Assembly: GCA_041650595.1 (NCBI GenBank)
Contig: JBAZKW010000008.1
Span: forward strand, 1 to 64,000
Direction of reading: 5' to 3'
DNA length: 64,000 nt
Source of the DNA: CALFCX01 sp041650595
Lineage (GTDB): Bacteria > Margulisbacteria > WOR-1 > JAKLHX01
Within the stretch, counting starts at the first letter, position 1. Each line of letters opens with the position of its first letter. Below are positions 9,362 through 17,491 of the stretch, in pieces. Position numbers and translations under genes: made by a program. A model generated the notes under the pieces. It had not been told where the DNA came from. It worked only from the letters and a program-made list of their open reading frames with translations, and did not search any database.

Positions 9362-11845
9362 ATGAAAGCCGTACTTATGGCGGGCGGTTTCGGGAAAAGG
9401 ATGCATCCGCTCACTTCAAACATACCAAAGCCCTTGGTGCCAGTCTGCATGAAACCGGTAATGGAATATGTTATCGCTCTGCTCAAAAAACACGCAGTAA
9501 CCGATCTGGTCGTGCTACTTCATCACCAGCCGCACCTTGTTAAAGAATACTTTGGCGACGGCTCATCATATGGTGTGAAGATCGAATATGTGTTCGCGGG
9601 CGAGGATTACGGGACAGCCGGTGCAGTCAAATTTGCGGAAAAACATCTGAAAGAAACTTTTTTGGTCATAAGCGCGGACCTTTTGACCGATATTGACCTT
9701 AGAAAAGCGATAGATTTCCACCGCAGTAAAAGATCCCAAAGCACGATAGTCCTGACCAGCGTACCAGATCCCCTTGAGTACGGCATAGTGATAACCGATG
9801 ACGTCGGCAGGATCAAACATTTTCTTGAAAAACCTTCATGGGAAGAGGTTTTTAGCGACAATATAAATACCGGCATCTATATTTTGGAACCGGAGATCCT
9901 GTCATTCATCCCCGAAAAAAAGTTCTTTGATTTCAGCAAAGATCTCTTTCCGAAATTGCTTCTCAAAAAAATTCCTTTCTACGGGTTTGTTTCCCGCGGA
10001 TATTGGAAAGACATAGGCAATCTGGTAGAATATATGCGCGCTCACAAAGACGCGGTAGAAAAAGGCCTTTTGCTCTGTGAAAAAGGCGTGTCGCCCGGCG
10101 CAAAAGTTTCTTCATCGGCAAAGCTAAAAGGGAATATCTTAATCGGCGAGGGGACATATGTCGGTGACGGTTCTTTCATAGAGGATTCGGTGATAGGCGC
10201 GGGATGCAGTATAGGCAGGAACGCAAGAATTACAAAAAGCATTATCTGGGATTCTGTTGAGATAGGTAAAGACAGTGACCTGAGTGCCTGCATTACTGCA
10301 AGCAGTGCGATCTTGGGCGAAAGGGTTAAGCTTGAAGAAGGCTGTGTAATAGGAGAGGGTTGCGTTATCGGTTCCGACAGTACCGTAAAAAGCTATGTAA
10401 AGTTATGGCCGGCAAAGACTGTTGAGGAAGGAAGCATCGTGAATTCGAGCATGATCTGGAAGCAGCGCTGGGCAAAAAGCATTTTTGGTCAGTATGGGGT
10501 GACCGGTTCCTGCAACGTAGAATTGACCGCCGAATTTGCGGCAAAACTCGGTTCCGCTTTTGGGGCGATGCTTGGCAAAGGGTCCAGCGTTACCAGCTCG
10601 ATGGATGGGCACAAAGCGTCAAGAATGATATCAAGGGGTCTTCTTTCGGGTCTTCTTTCGGCAGGGGTCAATGTCTCCAATCTTGAGACCGTTCCGGCCC
10701 CGATAAACAGGTTCGAGCTCAAAGCGATGCGCTCCAAAGGCGGCATCCACGTACGCAGGTCGCCTTTTGACAGAAATATCATCGACATAAAGTTTTTTGG
10801 GCCTGACGGGACAGACCTTTCATCCGGCAAGGAAAAAGAAATAGAGAAATTGTTCTGGGGCGAGGATTATGAGCGCCCTTCGATAGATGAAACAGGAGAA
10901 TTATCGTTCCCGTACTACAGAGTAGCCGAGGGTTATAAAGAGGCAGTCCTTAATTTTGTTGATATCGCCGCGATCAAGAGCAAAAATTTCAAAATAGTGA
11001 TCGATTATTCTTACGGCAGTGCTTCCCAGATATTCCCGTCCATACTCGGAGAATTCGGATGCGATACGGTCGCCCTAAACGCCTACATAGATGAGAGCAA
11101 GTTCACAAAGTCCAGGGATGATTTTGAAAGGTCCTTAAAACAGCTTTCACAGATCGTGGTCACGCTTAAGGCTGACATAGGCATCATGTTCGACGCGGGC
11201 GCCGAAAAGATCTTTTTGGTGGATGAAAAAGGCAGGGTGCTGGACGGTTATATGAGCCTTTTACTTTTTGTCTCGCTGGTCTCATCCTATGGACCCAAGA
11301 AAAGCATTGCAGTGCCCGTTACCGCTTCTTCCGTGGTGGAAGAGATCGCCGCGAAGAACAATATCTCTGTGATAAGATCGCGCGCAAGCCTCCATTCTAT
11401 AATGGAGACTGCCTCAAGCGCCGACGTCCAGTTCTTGGGCGAAGATACCGGCGGATATATATTTCCGGAATTTCATCCGTCTTTTGACGCGATGCTCTCT
11501 TCAGTCAAGCTTTTGGGGCTTTTGGCAAATTGCGCCTGTCCCGTATCCTCGGTCATAGAAAATATCCCGCGCAGGAACATGGCCAAAGACAGCGTCCCAT
11601 GTCCCAACGCGCTCAAAGGCGCCATAATAAGAAAGTTCTTTGAGGAAAACAAGGATGGCAGATCAAGCCTGATCGACGGGGTAAAAATAGAGCTTGGACG
11701 TGATTGGGTCCTTATAAGCGGACATCCCGATAAACAGGAGGTAATGATCTATGCCGAATCGGACAGCGCCCGCACCGCGAAGGAAATTGCTCTAAAATAT
11801 TACGAAAAAGTAAAGAGCATAGTCGCCTCTCAGTTAAGTAAATGA
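9362..11845 (+). CDS. NDP-sugar pyrophosphorylase / phosphomannomutase-like fusion
   Basis: The 827-residue protein has three parts. Residues 1-235 are a nucleotidyltransferase with MAGGFGKRMHPLT, PKPLVPV and the catalytic stretch GTAGAVKFAEK, as in mannose- or glucose-1-phosphate guanylyl/thymidylyltransferases. Residues about 245-365 are left-handed beta-helix hexapeptide repeats (IGEGTYVGDG, VIGAGCSIGRNA, VIGEGCVIGSD). Residues about 375-825 are an alpha-D-phosphohexomutase fold. In the mutase part the phosphoserine loop TASHNP is replaced by VRRSPFD and the metal loop is degenerate (DIGIMFDAGAEK), so mutase activity is doubtful. Similar fusions are known in Cyanobacteria and Actinobacteria. 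It probably supplies a nucleotide sugar for glycan synthesis and stands just before glgA. Confidence 0.87.
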   Translation: MKAVLMAGGFGKRMHPLTSNIPKPLVPVCMKPVMEYVIALLKKHAVTDLVVLLHHQPHLVKEYFGDGSSYGVKIEYVFAGEDYGTAGAVKFAEKHLKETFLVISADLLTDIDLRKAIDFHRSKRSQSTIVLTSVPDPLEYGIVITDDVGRIKHFLEKPSWEEVFSDNINTGIYILEPEILSFIPEKKFFDFSKDLFPKLLLKKIPFYGFVSRGYWKDIGNLVEYMRAHKDAVEKGLLLCEKGVSPGAKVSSSAKLKGNILIGEGTYVGDGSFIEDSVIGAGCSIGRNARITKSIIWDSVEIGKDSDLSACITASSAILGERVKLEEGCVIGEGCVIGSDSTVKSYVKLWPAKTVEEGSIVNSSMIWKQRWAKSIFGQYGVTGSCNVELTAEFAAKLGSAFGAMLGKGSSVTSSMDGHKASRMISRGLLSGLLSAGVNVSNLETVPAPINRFELKAMRSKGGIHVRRSPFDRNIIDIKFFGPDGTDLSSGKEKEIEKLFWGEDYERPSIDETGELSFPYYRVAEGYKEAVLNFVDIAAIKSKNFKIVIDYSYGSASQIFPSILGEFGCDTVALNAYIDESKFTKSRDDFERSLKQLSQIVVTLKADIGIMFDAGAEKIFLVDEKGRVLDGYMSLLLFVSLVSSYGPKKSIAVPVTASSVVEEIAAKNNISVIRSRASLHSIMETASSADVQFLGEDTGGYIFPEFHPSFDAMLSSVKLLGLLANCACPVSSVIENIPRRNMAKDSVPCPNALKGAIIRKFFEENKDGRSSLIDGVKIELGRDWVLISGHPDKQEVMIYAESDSARTAKEIALKYYEKVKSIVASQLSK

Positions 11846-11874
11846 TTTTTTCAACATACCTGCTTTGTCCCATA

Positions 11875-11883
11875 TGTTAAAAT
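11875..11883 (+). promoter_or_regulatory. Extended -10 promoter of glgA
   Basis: TGTTAAAAT fits TGnTAtAAT with one change and would start transcription about 18 nt before the glgA ATG, leaving room for the GGAGG ribosome site at 11897-11901. Confidence 0.45.
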
Positions 11884-11907
11884 AATATTAAGACGTGGAG
11901 GCGATTG

Positions 11908-13392
11908 ATGAAAATTCTTATTGTGTCATCTGAAATGGTCCCTTTTTCCAAAACAGGAGGCTTGGCAGATGTGGTGGGAGCTTTGCCTAAAGTCCTCAAA
12001 GAACTGGGGCACGACACGCGTGTAATTATCCCAAAATACAAATCCGACGGGCATCTTGGCATTACCGCAAAACTTATCCTTTCCGGTCTGGAGATACAGG
12101 TAGGTGCCGAAAAGAAAAAGGCAAATATCTATGAAGCAAAGATTCCTGGGGATGCCATTGTATATCTGATAGAAAGCGAGCTTTTTGAAAGGGACGGGCT
12201 CTATCAGGAAAACGGAAGGGATTATCCGGACAATGCCGAGAGGTTCATATTCTTTTCAGAAGCCGTTTTAGCTCTCATCAAAGCCATCGGTTGGGAGCCT
12301 CATGTGATACATGCCAACGATTGGCAGACCGCGCTCATACCCGCCTACATAAAGACCTCTCTTTCAAAAGACCTTTTTTATAATACTATAGCTACCGTCT
12401 ATACCATACATAATATGGGATACCTTGGTGTTTTTCCCGCGGCAAAAATGCCGCTTACAGGACTTGGTTGGGAATATTTTACTCCCGATACCATGGAGTT
12501 TTGGGGGAATGTCTGTTTTTCAAAGGCAGGCATTGTCTATGCCGACGCGATAAATACCGTAAGCGAGACATATTCCTCCGAGATACAGACTGAGGAATTC
12601 GGGCACGGACTTGACGGATTGGTCAGGTCCAGAGCAAAAGACGTATACGGGATATTGAACGGGATCGATTACGAAGTTTGGGATCCCAAAAAGGATCCCA
12701 ACCTCAAAAAACATTATGATTTTTCGGATCTTAACGGCAAAGCCGCAAACAAGACCATTCTCAGAAAATCCTGCGGGCTTTCTCAAAAAAAAGACATTCC
12801 TGTTATTGGGATGGTATCCCGGCTTACGGACCAGAAGGGTTTTGATATTTTAAGCGGCTGTTTTGAAGAAATTATGGCTTTGGGGGCTCAATTTGTGATT
12901 CTTGGGACCGGAGATCCCAAATATCACGACCTTTTCAGCGCTTACGCTAAAAAATATCCGGGACAGGTATCAGTAAATCTGGGGTTTGATGCCGCGGTCG
13001 CGCCGCTGATATATGCAGGCAGTGATATGTTCCTTATGCCTTCAAGATATGAGCCCTGCGGACTCGGTCAGCTTATTAGCTTCAAATACGGGACCATTCC
13101 CATCGTCCGCTCTACCGGAGGTTTGGCCGATACAGTGCTCGATCTTGACGCGGACTCCGTAAAAGGCAGCGGTTTTGTTTTTAAGGATTATACCTGCGCC
13201 GCTCTTTTTGGTGCCGTAAAAAGGGCTGTAATAAAATACCGTTCGGACAAAAAAGATTGGGCTGCGGCAATGAAAAAAATAATGGAATATGATTATTCAT
13301 GGAACATTTCGGCAAAAAAATATGTGGCTTTGTATAAAAAAGCCATTGAAAACCTGCGTACCCACATGAACAAATCCAGGTTCAAAGCCTGA
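11908..13392 (+). CDS. glgA: Glycogen synthase (ADP/UDP-glucose, GT5)
   Basis: The 494-residue protein is a full-length GT5 glycogen/starch synthase, extending alpha-1,4-glucan chains from a nucleotide-glucose donor. It has the N-terminal donor motif SKTGGLADVVGALP, the HANDWQTALIPAY motif, GILNGIDYEVWDP, and the C-terminal GT-B donor site with MPSRYEPCGLGQLISF and the ending STGGLADTV. The ATG at 11908 is 6 nt after GGAGG; an adjacent TTG at 11905 is less likely. With the GH57 branching enzyme and glucanotransferase upstream, this completes a glycogen synthesis and remodelling set. No ADP-glucose pyrophosphorylase (glgC) is in the window unless the upstream fusion takes that role. Confidence 0.95.
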   Translation: MKILIVSSEMVPFSKTGGLADVVGALPKVLKELGHDTRVIIPKYKSDGHLGITAKLILSGLEIQVGAEKKKANIYEAKIPGDAIVYLIESELFERDGLYQENGRDYPDNAERFIFFSEAVLALIKAIGWEPHVIHANDWQTALIPAYIKTSLSKDLFYNTIATVYTIHNMGYLGVFPAAKMPLTGLGWEYFTPDTMEFWGNVCFSKAGIVYADAINTVSETYSSEIQTEEFGHGLDGLVRSRAKDVYGILNGIDYEVWDPKKDPNLKKHYDFSDLNGKAANKTILRKSCGLSQKKDIPVIGMVSRLTDQKGFDILSGCFEEIMALGAQFVILGTGDPKYHDLFSAYAKKYPGQVSVNLGFDAAVAPLIYAGSDMFLMPSRYEPCGLGQLISFKYGTIPIVRSTGGLADTVLDLDADSVKGSGFVFKDYTCAALFGAVKRAVIKYRSDKKDWAAAMKKIMEYDYSWNISAKKYVALYKKAIENLRTHMNKSRFKA

Positions 13393-13412
13393 TCATTTGA
13401 AGGAGGATATTT

Positions 13413-14162
13413 ATGTCCGGACATTCTAAATGGGCCACCATAAAAAGGGCCAAGGGCAAGACCGATGTGGCCAGAGGAAAAATTTTTTCCAAGTTCGCGC
13501 GCGAGATCACAGTTGCGGCCAAGATCGGCGGCAGCGATCTGTCCGGCAACCCGCGCCTTCGCTTATCGATAGAAAGAGCCCGCGCTTCCAATATGCCCAA
13601 GGATAATATTCAAAGGGCTATAGAAAAAGGCGCAGGCGGCGGAGATTCCGCGGCAATAGAAGAGCTCATGTACGAAGGCTACGGCCCGGCAGGCGCCGCT
13701 ATAATAGCGGAAGTCATGACCGACAACAAGAACAGGACGCTGGGCGAGATACAGTTTATTTTTACGAGGAACGGCGGCAACATGGGCAAGTCCGGGTCCG
13801 TATCCTGGCAATTCACAAAGTTCGGAGTGATAACCGCAGACAAATCCAAAACTGACAGCGAAAAACTTATCAATGACGCAATAGAGGCTGGTGCCGAAGA
13901 TGTATCGGAAGAAGGTCAGACTATCGAGATAAAGACAAAACCGGAAAACTTTGAGGAAATACTAAAGAAATTGAAAGATAAAGGATACGAGATATCCTCA
14001 TCCGAAATAACTCTGTTGCCGAATGCGACTATTGCTGTTTCCGGTGATGATGCCAGAAAGCTTTTGAATCTGGTAGAAGCTCTGGAAGAGCATGACGATG
14101 TACAAAATGTTTATTCCAATTTCGACATCCCTGATGAAATAATGGCCCAGGAGAGCAAATGA
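13413..14162 (+). CDS. yebC: YebC/PmpR family protein
   Basis: The 249-residue protein has the full family signature from MSGHSKWATIKRAKGKTD, through NMPKDNIQRAIEKGAGG and EGYGPAGAAIIAE, to DDVQNVYSNFDIPDE at the C-terminus. Family members act as transcription regulators (PmpR) or help ribosomes at polyproline stalls (YebC2, mitochondrial TACO1); which applies cannot be told. A strong GAAGGAGG site precedes the ATG. The stop overlaps the next start by four bases (ATGA), coupling it to the PHP gene. The gene often neighbours ruvC elsewhere, but not here. Confidence 0.95.
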   Translation: MSGHSKWATIKRAKGKTDVARGKIFSKFAREITVAAKIGGSDLSGNPRLRLSIERARASNMPKDNIQRAIEKGAGGGDSAAIEELMYEGYGPAGAAIIAEVMTDNKNRTLGEIQFIFTRNGGNMGKSGSVSWQFTKFGVITADKSKTDSEKLINDAIEAGAEDVSEEGQTIEIKTKPENFEEILKKLKDKGYEISSSEITLLPNATIAVSGDDARKLLNLVEALEEHDDVQNVYSNFDIPDEIMAQESK

Positions 14163-14872
14163 AGTTCATTGCTGATTTTCATGTACATACAGTGGCTTCC
14201 GGCCATGCCTATAACACTATATATGATTATGCCGACTCAGCCCGAAAAAAAGGCTTAAAATACATAGCAATGACCGATCACGGCCCCGCTATGGCAGGAG
14301 GCCCTCATCTGTATCATTTCCAGAACTTAAGGTGTTTGCCGGAAAAAATAAAAGGTGTAAAGGTTTTGAAGGGCATTGAGGCCAATATTACTGACCTTGA
14401 AGGCCATCTGGACGTAAGCGATGAAAATCTTTCTGAACTTGATATCGTGATCGCTTCTTTTCACATGCATCTGGGTTACAGCGGTATCGACAGGGACAAG
14501 AACACGGCGGCCTTAATAAATGTCATAAGAAATCCGAATGTAAGGATAATAGGGCATCCGGGGAACCCTCAATTTCCTGTAGATAATGAGGCAATTGCGG
14601 CGGAATGCAAAAAGAACCGCGTATTTATAGAGATCAACAACAGTTCTTTTACCGGAATTGTCAGATTGGGCAGCCATGACAACTGCGTCGATCTGGCAAA
14701 AATAACAAAAAGGATGGGGTGGAAAGTGGTATTCGGAAGCGATTCCCACTGCATAGATACTCTGGGCAGATTCGATAGATCGCTGGAGGTTGCCAAGGAA
14801 GCCGGCTTAACGTCGCATGATATAGTAAACACATCTGAAAGATCCGTCAGAGAATACATCTTAAAAAAGTAA
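14159..14872 (+). CDS. PHP-domain phosphatase, YcdX-like
   Basis: This 237-residue PHP (polymerase and histidinol phosphatase) protein has the metal ligands in the expected order: DFHVHT near the N-terminus, MTDHGP about residue 41, the KGIEANI loop with its Glu, SFHMHLG, IGHPGN and FGSDSH near the C-terminus. YcdX-type proteins are trinuclear-zinc phosphatases of uncertain physiological substrate. It overlaps the yebC stop by four bases and converges on the P-type ATPase with an 11-nt gap. Histidinol phosphatase is a less likely alternative, since a HisK-type enzyme usually shows other signatures. Confidence 0.85.
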   Translation: MKFIADFHVHTVASGHAYNTIYDYADSARKKGLKYIAMTDHGPAMAGGPHLYHFQNLRCLPEKIKGVKVLKGIEANITDLEGHLDVSDENLSELDIVIASFHMHLGYSGIDRDKNTAALINVIRNPNVRIIGHPGNPQFPVDNEAIAAECKKNRVFIEINNSSFTGIVRLGSHDNCVDLAKITKRMGWKVVFGSDSHCIDTLGRFDRSLEVAKEAGLTSHDIVNTSERSVREYILKK

Positions 14873-14882
14873 TTTTCTTTGG

Positions 14883-17456
14883 TCAGTTCTTCAAAAGCAC
14901 GTAATGATTTTTCACGCAGAAATATTTTACCGCTTCAAACCATAATATGGCCAGTATGCCGGCCACGAGTGTTATAAACAGATCAATAGCGTGCATAGGT
15001 CCGAAGTGGAACAACTTGCTCAGAAATGGTATATATAGCACCGCGCCCAGGAAGAGTATTGCTCCCGATATGACCCATGACAATGCCGGATTATTATCTT
15101 TAAAAGAATTGACTATCAATTTTGTCCATGACCTGTTTGTCAATATAAGTCCGATATTGGATACTATCAGAGTACAAAAAGCGAGAGTTCTCGCTTCTTC
15201 AGGGCTCTTGTTGAGCCAAAGAGCTATCGCAAGCACCGTGACTACCGCAAGTAAAGAGAACGCTCCCTGCAATAGGCTTATGATCAACATTTTTTTGCCA
15301 AAAAGAGACTCGTTCGCTCCTCTCGGAGGCCTGTCCATTATCCCCGGCTCTTCCGCTTCTCCTTCGAACACAAGAGAACAGGCCGGATCTATTATCAGCT
15401 CCAGGAATACTATATGTACCGGATAAAGTATTACGGGCCAGCCTGTCAAAACCGGCAGCAGTGACAATCCGGCAATCGGTACGTGAATACTTACAATATA
15501 GGCCATTGCTTTTTTCAGGCCGTCAAAGATGCGCCTTCCAAGCCTGACAGCAGCCACAATCGAAGAAAAATCATCTTTTAAGAGTACTATTGCAGAAGAT
15601 TCTCTGGCTACATCTGTGCCTCTCTGTCCCATCGCCACTCCAATATTGGCAGCTTTTAAAGCAGGGGCGTCATTTACACCGTCTCCGGTCATTGCAACGA
15701 CCTCGCCGTTGGCCTTTAGGGCTTTTACTATAAGAAGTTTTTGCTCCGGAACTACCCTGGCAAACACATTCACTTTTGCTATTTTTGCTCTCAATTCTTC
15801 AAACGGCATTTCTTTAAGATGTGTTCCCGTCAATATATTGTCCGGATCTTTCAGTCCGATCTGTTTTGCTATGTTGTGCGCTGTTTCGGGATAGTCTCCG
15901 GTTATCATGATGACCCGGATCCCGGACCTGTAACAGTGCATAACCGCTTCAGGGACACTTGCTCTTATAGGGTCCGACAGGCCTATCAACCCGACAAACT
16001 CAAAGTTGAAATCATGCTGATGCTTGGGCAAAGGTTCTCCTTTGTGTTCGGCTTTTGCAACTCCAAGGACCCTTAAGCCCTCTCTTGCCATTGTTTTTAC
16101 TTTGCTCAACATCTGTTCTTTTTGTCCGGGATCCATGTGGCAAAGGTCAAAAATAGCTTCGGGCGCTCCTTTTGCCGCTACCATATGATATTCGGTTTTC
16201 GGTATCTCCCAAACGTGTGACAGTGCCAGAAGTTCTCTGGAAAGCGGATATTCTTCTACCATTGGCCAGTTATGAAGGTGTTCCGTATCGTAGAGCGTCT
16301 TGAGCCCCAGCTCTTTTAACGCTTTGTCCATGGGATCAAACGGATCTTTTTTGCTGGCCAGGACCCCGTATTCAACAAGTTCGTGGAACTGTTCCGGCAG
16401 GCGAAGGTCTTTTTTGTTCGAGACATCCAAAAAACTGTCTTTGCTGAATATCATGCTTATGGACATCTTGTTCTGGGTTATGGTGCCGGTCTTGTCGCAG
16501 CAGAGAACTGTCGCGGACCCGAGAGTCTCTACCGCAGATATTTTGCGGGTAAGGACATCTCTTTTTGATATTCTCCACGCGCCAAGAGCAAGGAATACCG
16601 TGAGTACGACCGGAAATTCTTCCGGCAGCATAGCCATTGCAAGCGTCAGTCCTGAAAGTATGCCGTCGATCCATTTGCCTTGCAGCAGGCCATATACCAG
16701 GATTATGAACGCGCAAAGGAAAGAAACTAAAATAAAGATGTTTTTTACGATCTTTGATGTTTCTTTTTGCAGGGTCGTATCTTCTTCATCTATAGAGGCG
16801 AGCGTTTTTCCTATCTTCCCAAGTTCTGTATTTATTCCGATGTTCGAAACTCTGGCAACTCCCTGTCCCTGGACCACAAGACAGCTTGAGTAAAGGAAGG
16901 GGAGATCATCACCTCCCGGATGCTGCGCAGTATTTCCGTTGTTTTCTTTGGATGGGAGTTTTCTTACGGGTACGGACTCTCCGGTCAGGACTGATTCGTC
17001 GACAGAAAGATTAAGCCCCCATAAGAGTACGGCATCCGCAGGGATCCTGTCTCCTTCTTTTAATATGATGATATCGTCCTTGACAACAAATTTCCCGGCG
17101 ATCACTTTTTGCTGTCCGTTCCTTATGACAAGAGCACGCGGGCTCGAAAGGTCCCTTAACGCATCAAGAGCATTTTCTGTTTTATTTTCCTGATAGACGG
17201 TTATTCCCATTATCACAAAAACAAAGCTGAGGAGCATAAGAGCTTCCTGAATGTCGCCCAGCAACAAATAGATGGATCCGCAAGCTACCAGCAGAAGGAA
17301 CATGGGCTCTCTCAGCACTTCAAATACTATTTTAAATACAGACTTCTTTTTTGACGAGGGGAGTTCATTGAGGCCGTATTTTTTAGTATTCGCTTCCGCA
17401 TCGCTTTCAGAAAGTCCAGTCAGGTTTTCTACATCGTTGGTATTCAGTATCGGCAT
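14883..17456 (-). CDS. P-type (P2) cation-transporting ATPase
   Basis: The 857-residue protein has the calcium-pump-like P2 order: N-terminal cation ATPase domain, actuator loop with LTGES, membrane segment with PEEFPVV, phosphorylation site DKTGT, nucleotide domain with KGAPEAI, hinge MTGDGVNDAPALK, and a C-terminal cation ATPase block with more membrane helices. PEEFPVV differs from the PEGLP of SERCA pumps and is seen in bacterial calcium/manganese-type relatives; the ion is uncertain. The start at 17456 is chosen because it lies 9 nt after a TATAAT box, whereas a longer start at 17474 would lie upstream of that box. It is divergent from uvrA through a shared palindromic promoter. Confidence 0.92.
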   Translation of the reverse strand: MPILNTNDVENLTGLSESDAEANTKKYGLNELPSSKKKSVFKIVFEVLREPMFLLLVACGSIYLLLGDIQEALMLLSFVFVIMGITVYQENKTENALDALRDLSSPRALVIRNGQQKVIAGKFVVKDDIIILKEGDRIPADAVLLWGLNLSVDESVLTGESVPVRKLPSKENNGNTAQHPGGDDLPFLYSSCLVVQGQGVARVSNIGINTELGKIGKTLASIDEEDTTLQKETSKIVKNIFILVSFLCAFIILVYGLLQGKWIDGILSGLTLAMAMLPEEFPVVLTVFLALGAWRISKRDVLTRKISAVETLGSATVLCCDKTGTITQNKMSISMIFSKDSFLDVSNKKDLRLPEQFHELVEYGVLASKKDPFDPMDKALKELGLKTLYDTEHLHNWPMVEEYPLSRELLALSHVWEIPKTEYHMVAAKGAPEAIFDLCHMDPGQKEQMLSKVKTMAREGLRVLGVAKAEHKGEPLPKHQHDFNFEFVGLIGLSDPIRASVPEAVMHCYRSGIRVIMITGDYPETAHNIAKQIGLKDPDNILTGTHLKEMPFEELRAKIAKVNVFARVVPEQKLLIVKALKANGEVVAMTGDGVNDAPALKAANIGVAMGQRGTDVARESSAIVLLKDDFSSIVAAVRLGRRIFDGLKKAMAYIVSIHVPIAGLSLLPVLTGWPVILYPVHIVFLELIIDPACSLVFEGEAEEPGIMDRPPRGANESLFGKKMLIISLLQGAFSLLAVVTVLAIALWLNKSPEEARTLAFCTLIVSNIGLILTNRSWTKLIVNSFKDNNPALSWVISGAILFLGAVLYIPFLSKLFHFGPMHAIDLFITLVAGILAILWFEAVKYFCVKNHYVLLKN

Positions 17457-17465
17457 TATTAGTAC

Positions 17466-17485
17466 ATTATACAATATTGTATAAT
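17466..17485. promoter_or_regulatory. Palindromic bidirectional promoter between the P-type ATPase and uvrA
   Basis: attatacaatattgtataat is a perfect 20-bp palindrome. Each half ends in a TATAAT -10 box: 17480-17485 on the plus strand and 17471-17466 on the minus strand. uvrA starts 6 nt after its box and the ATPase 9 nt after its own, both without a Shine-Dalgarno site. No good -35 boxes are visible, so the palindrome may also be an operator or activator site. Confidence 0.7.
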
Positions 17486-17491
17486 TAACTC

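Noticed and set aside
17466..17485. Cyanobacterial-type LexA box at uvrA
   Set aside because: The palindrome has TAC-N6-GTA, not the AGTACWNWTGTACT pattern with TAC-N4-GTA, so calling it a LexA site would be unsupported.
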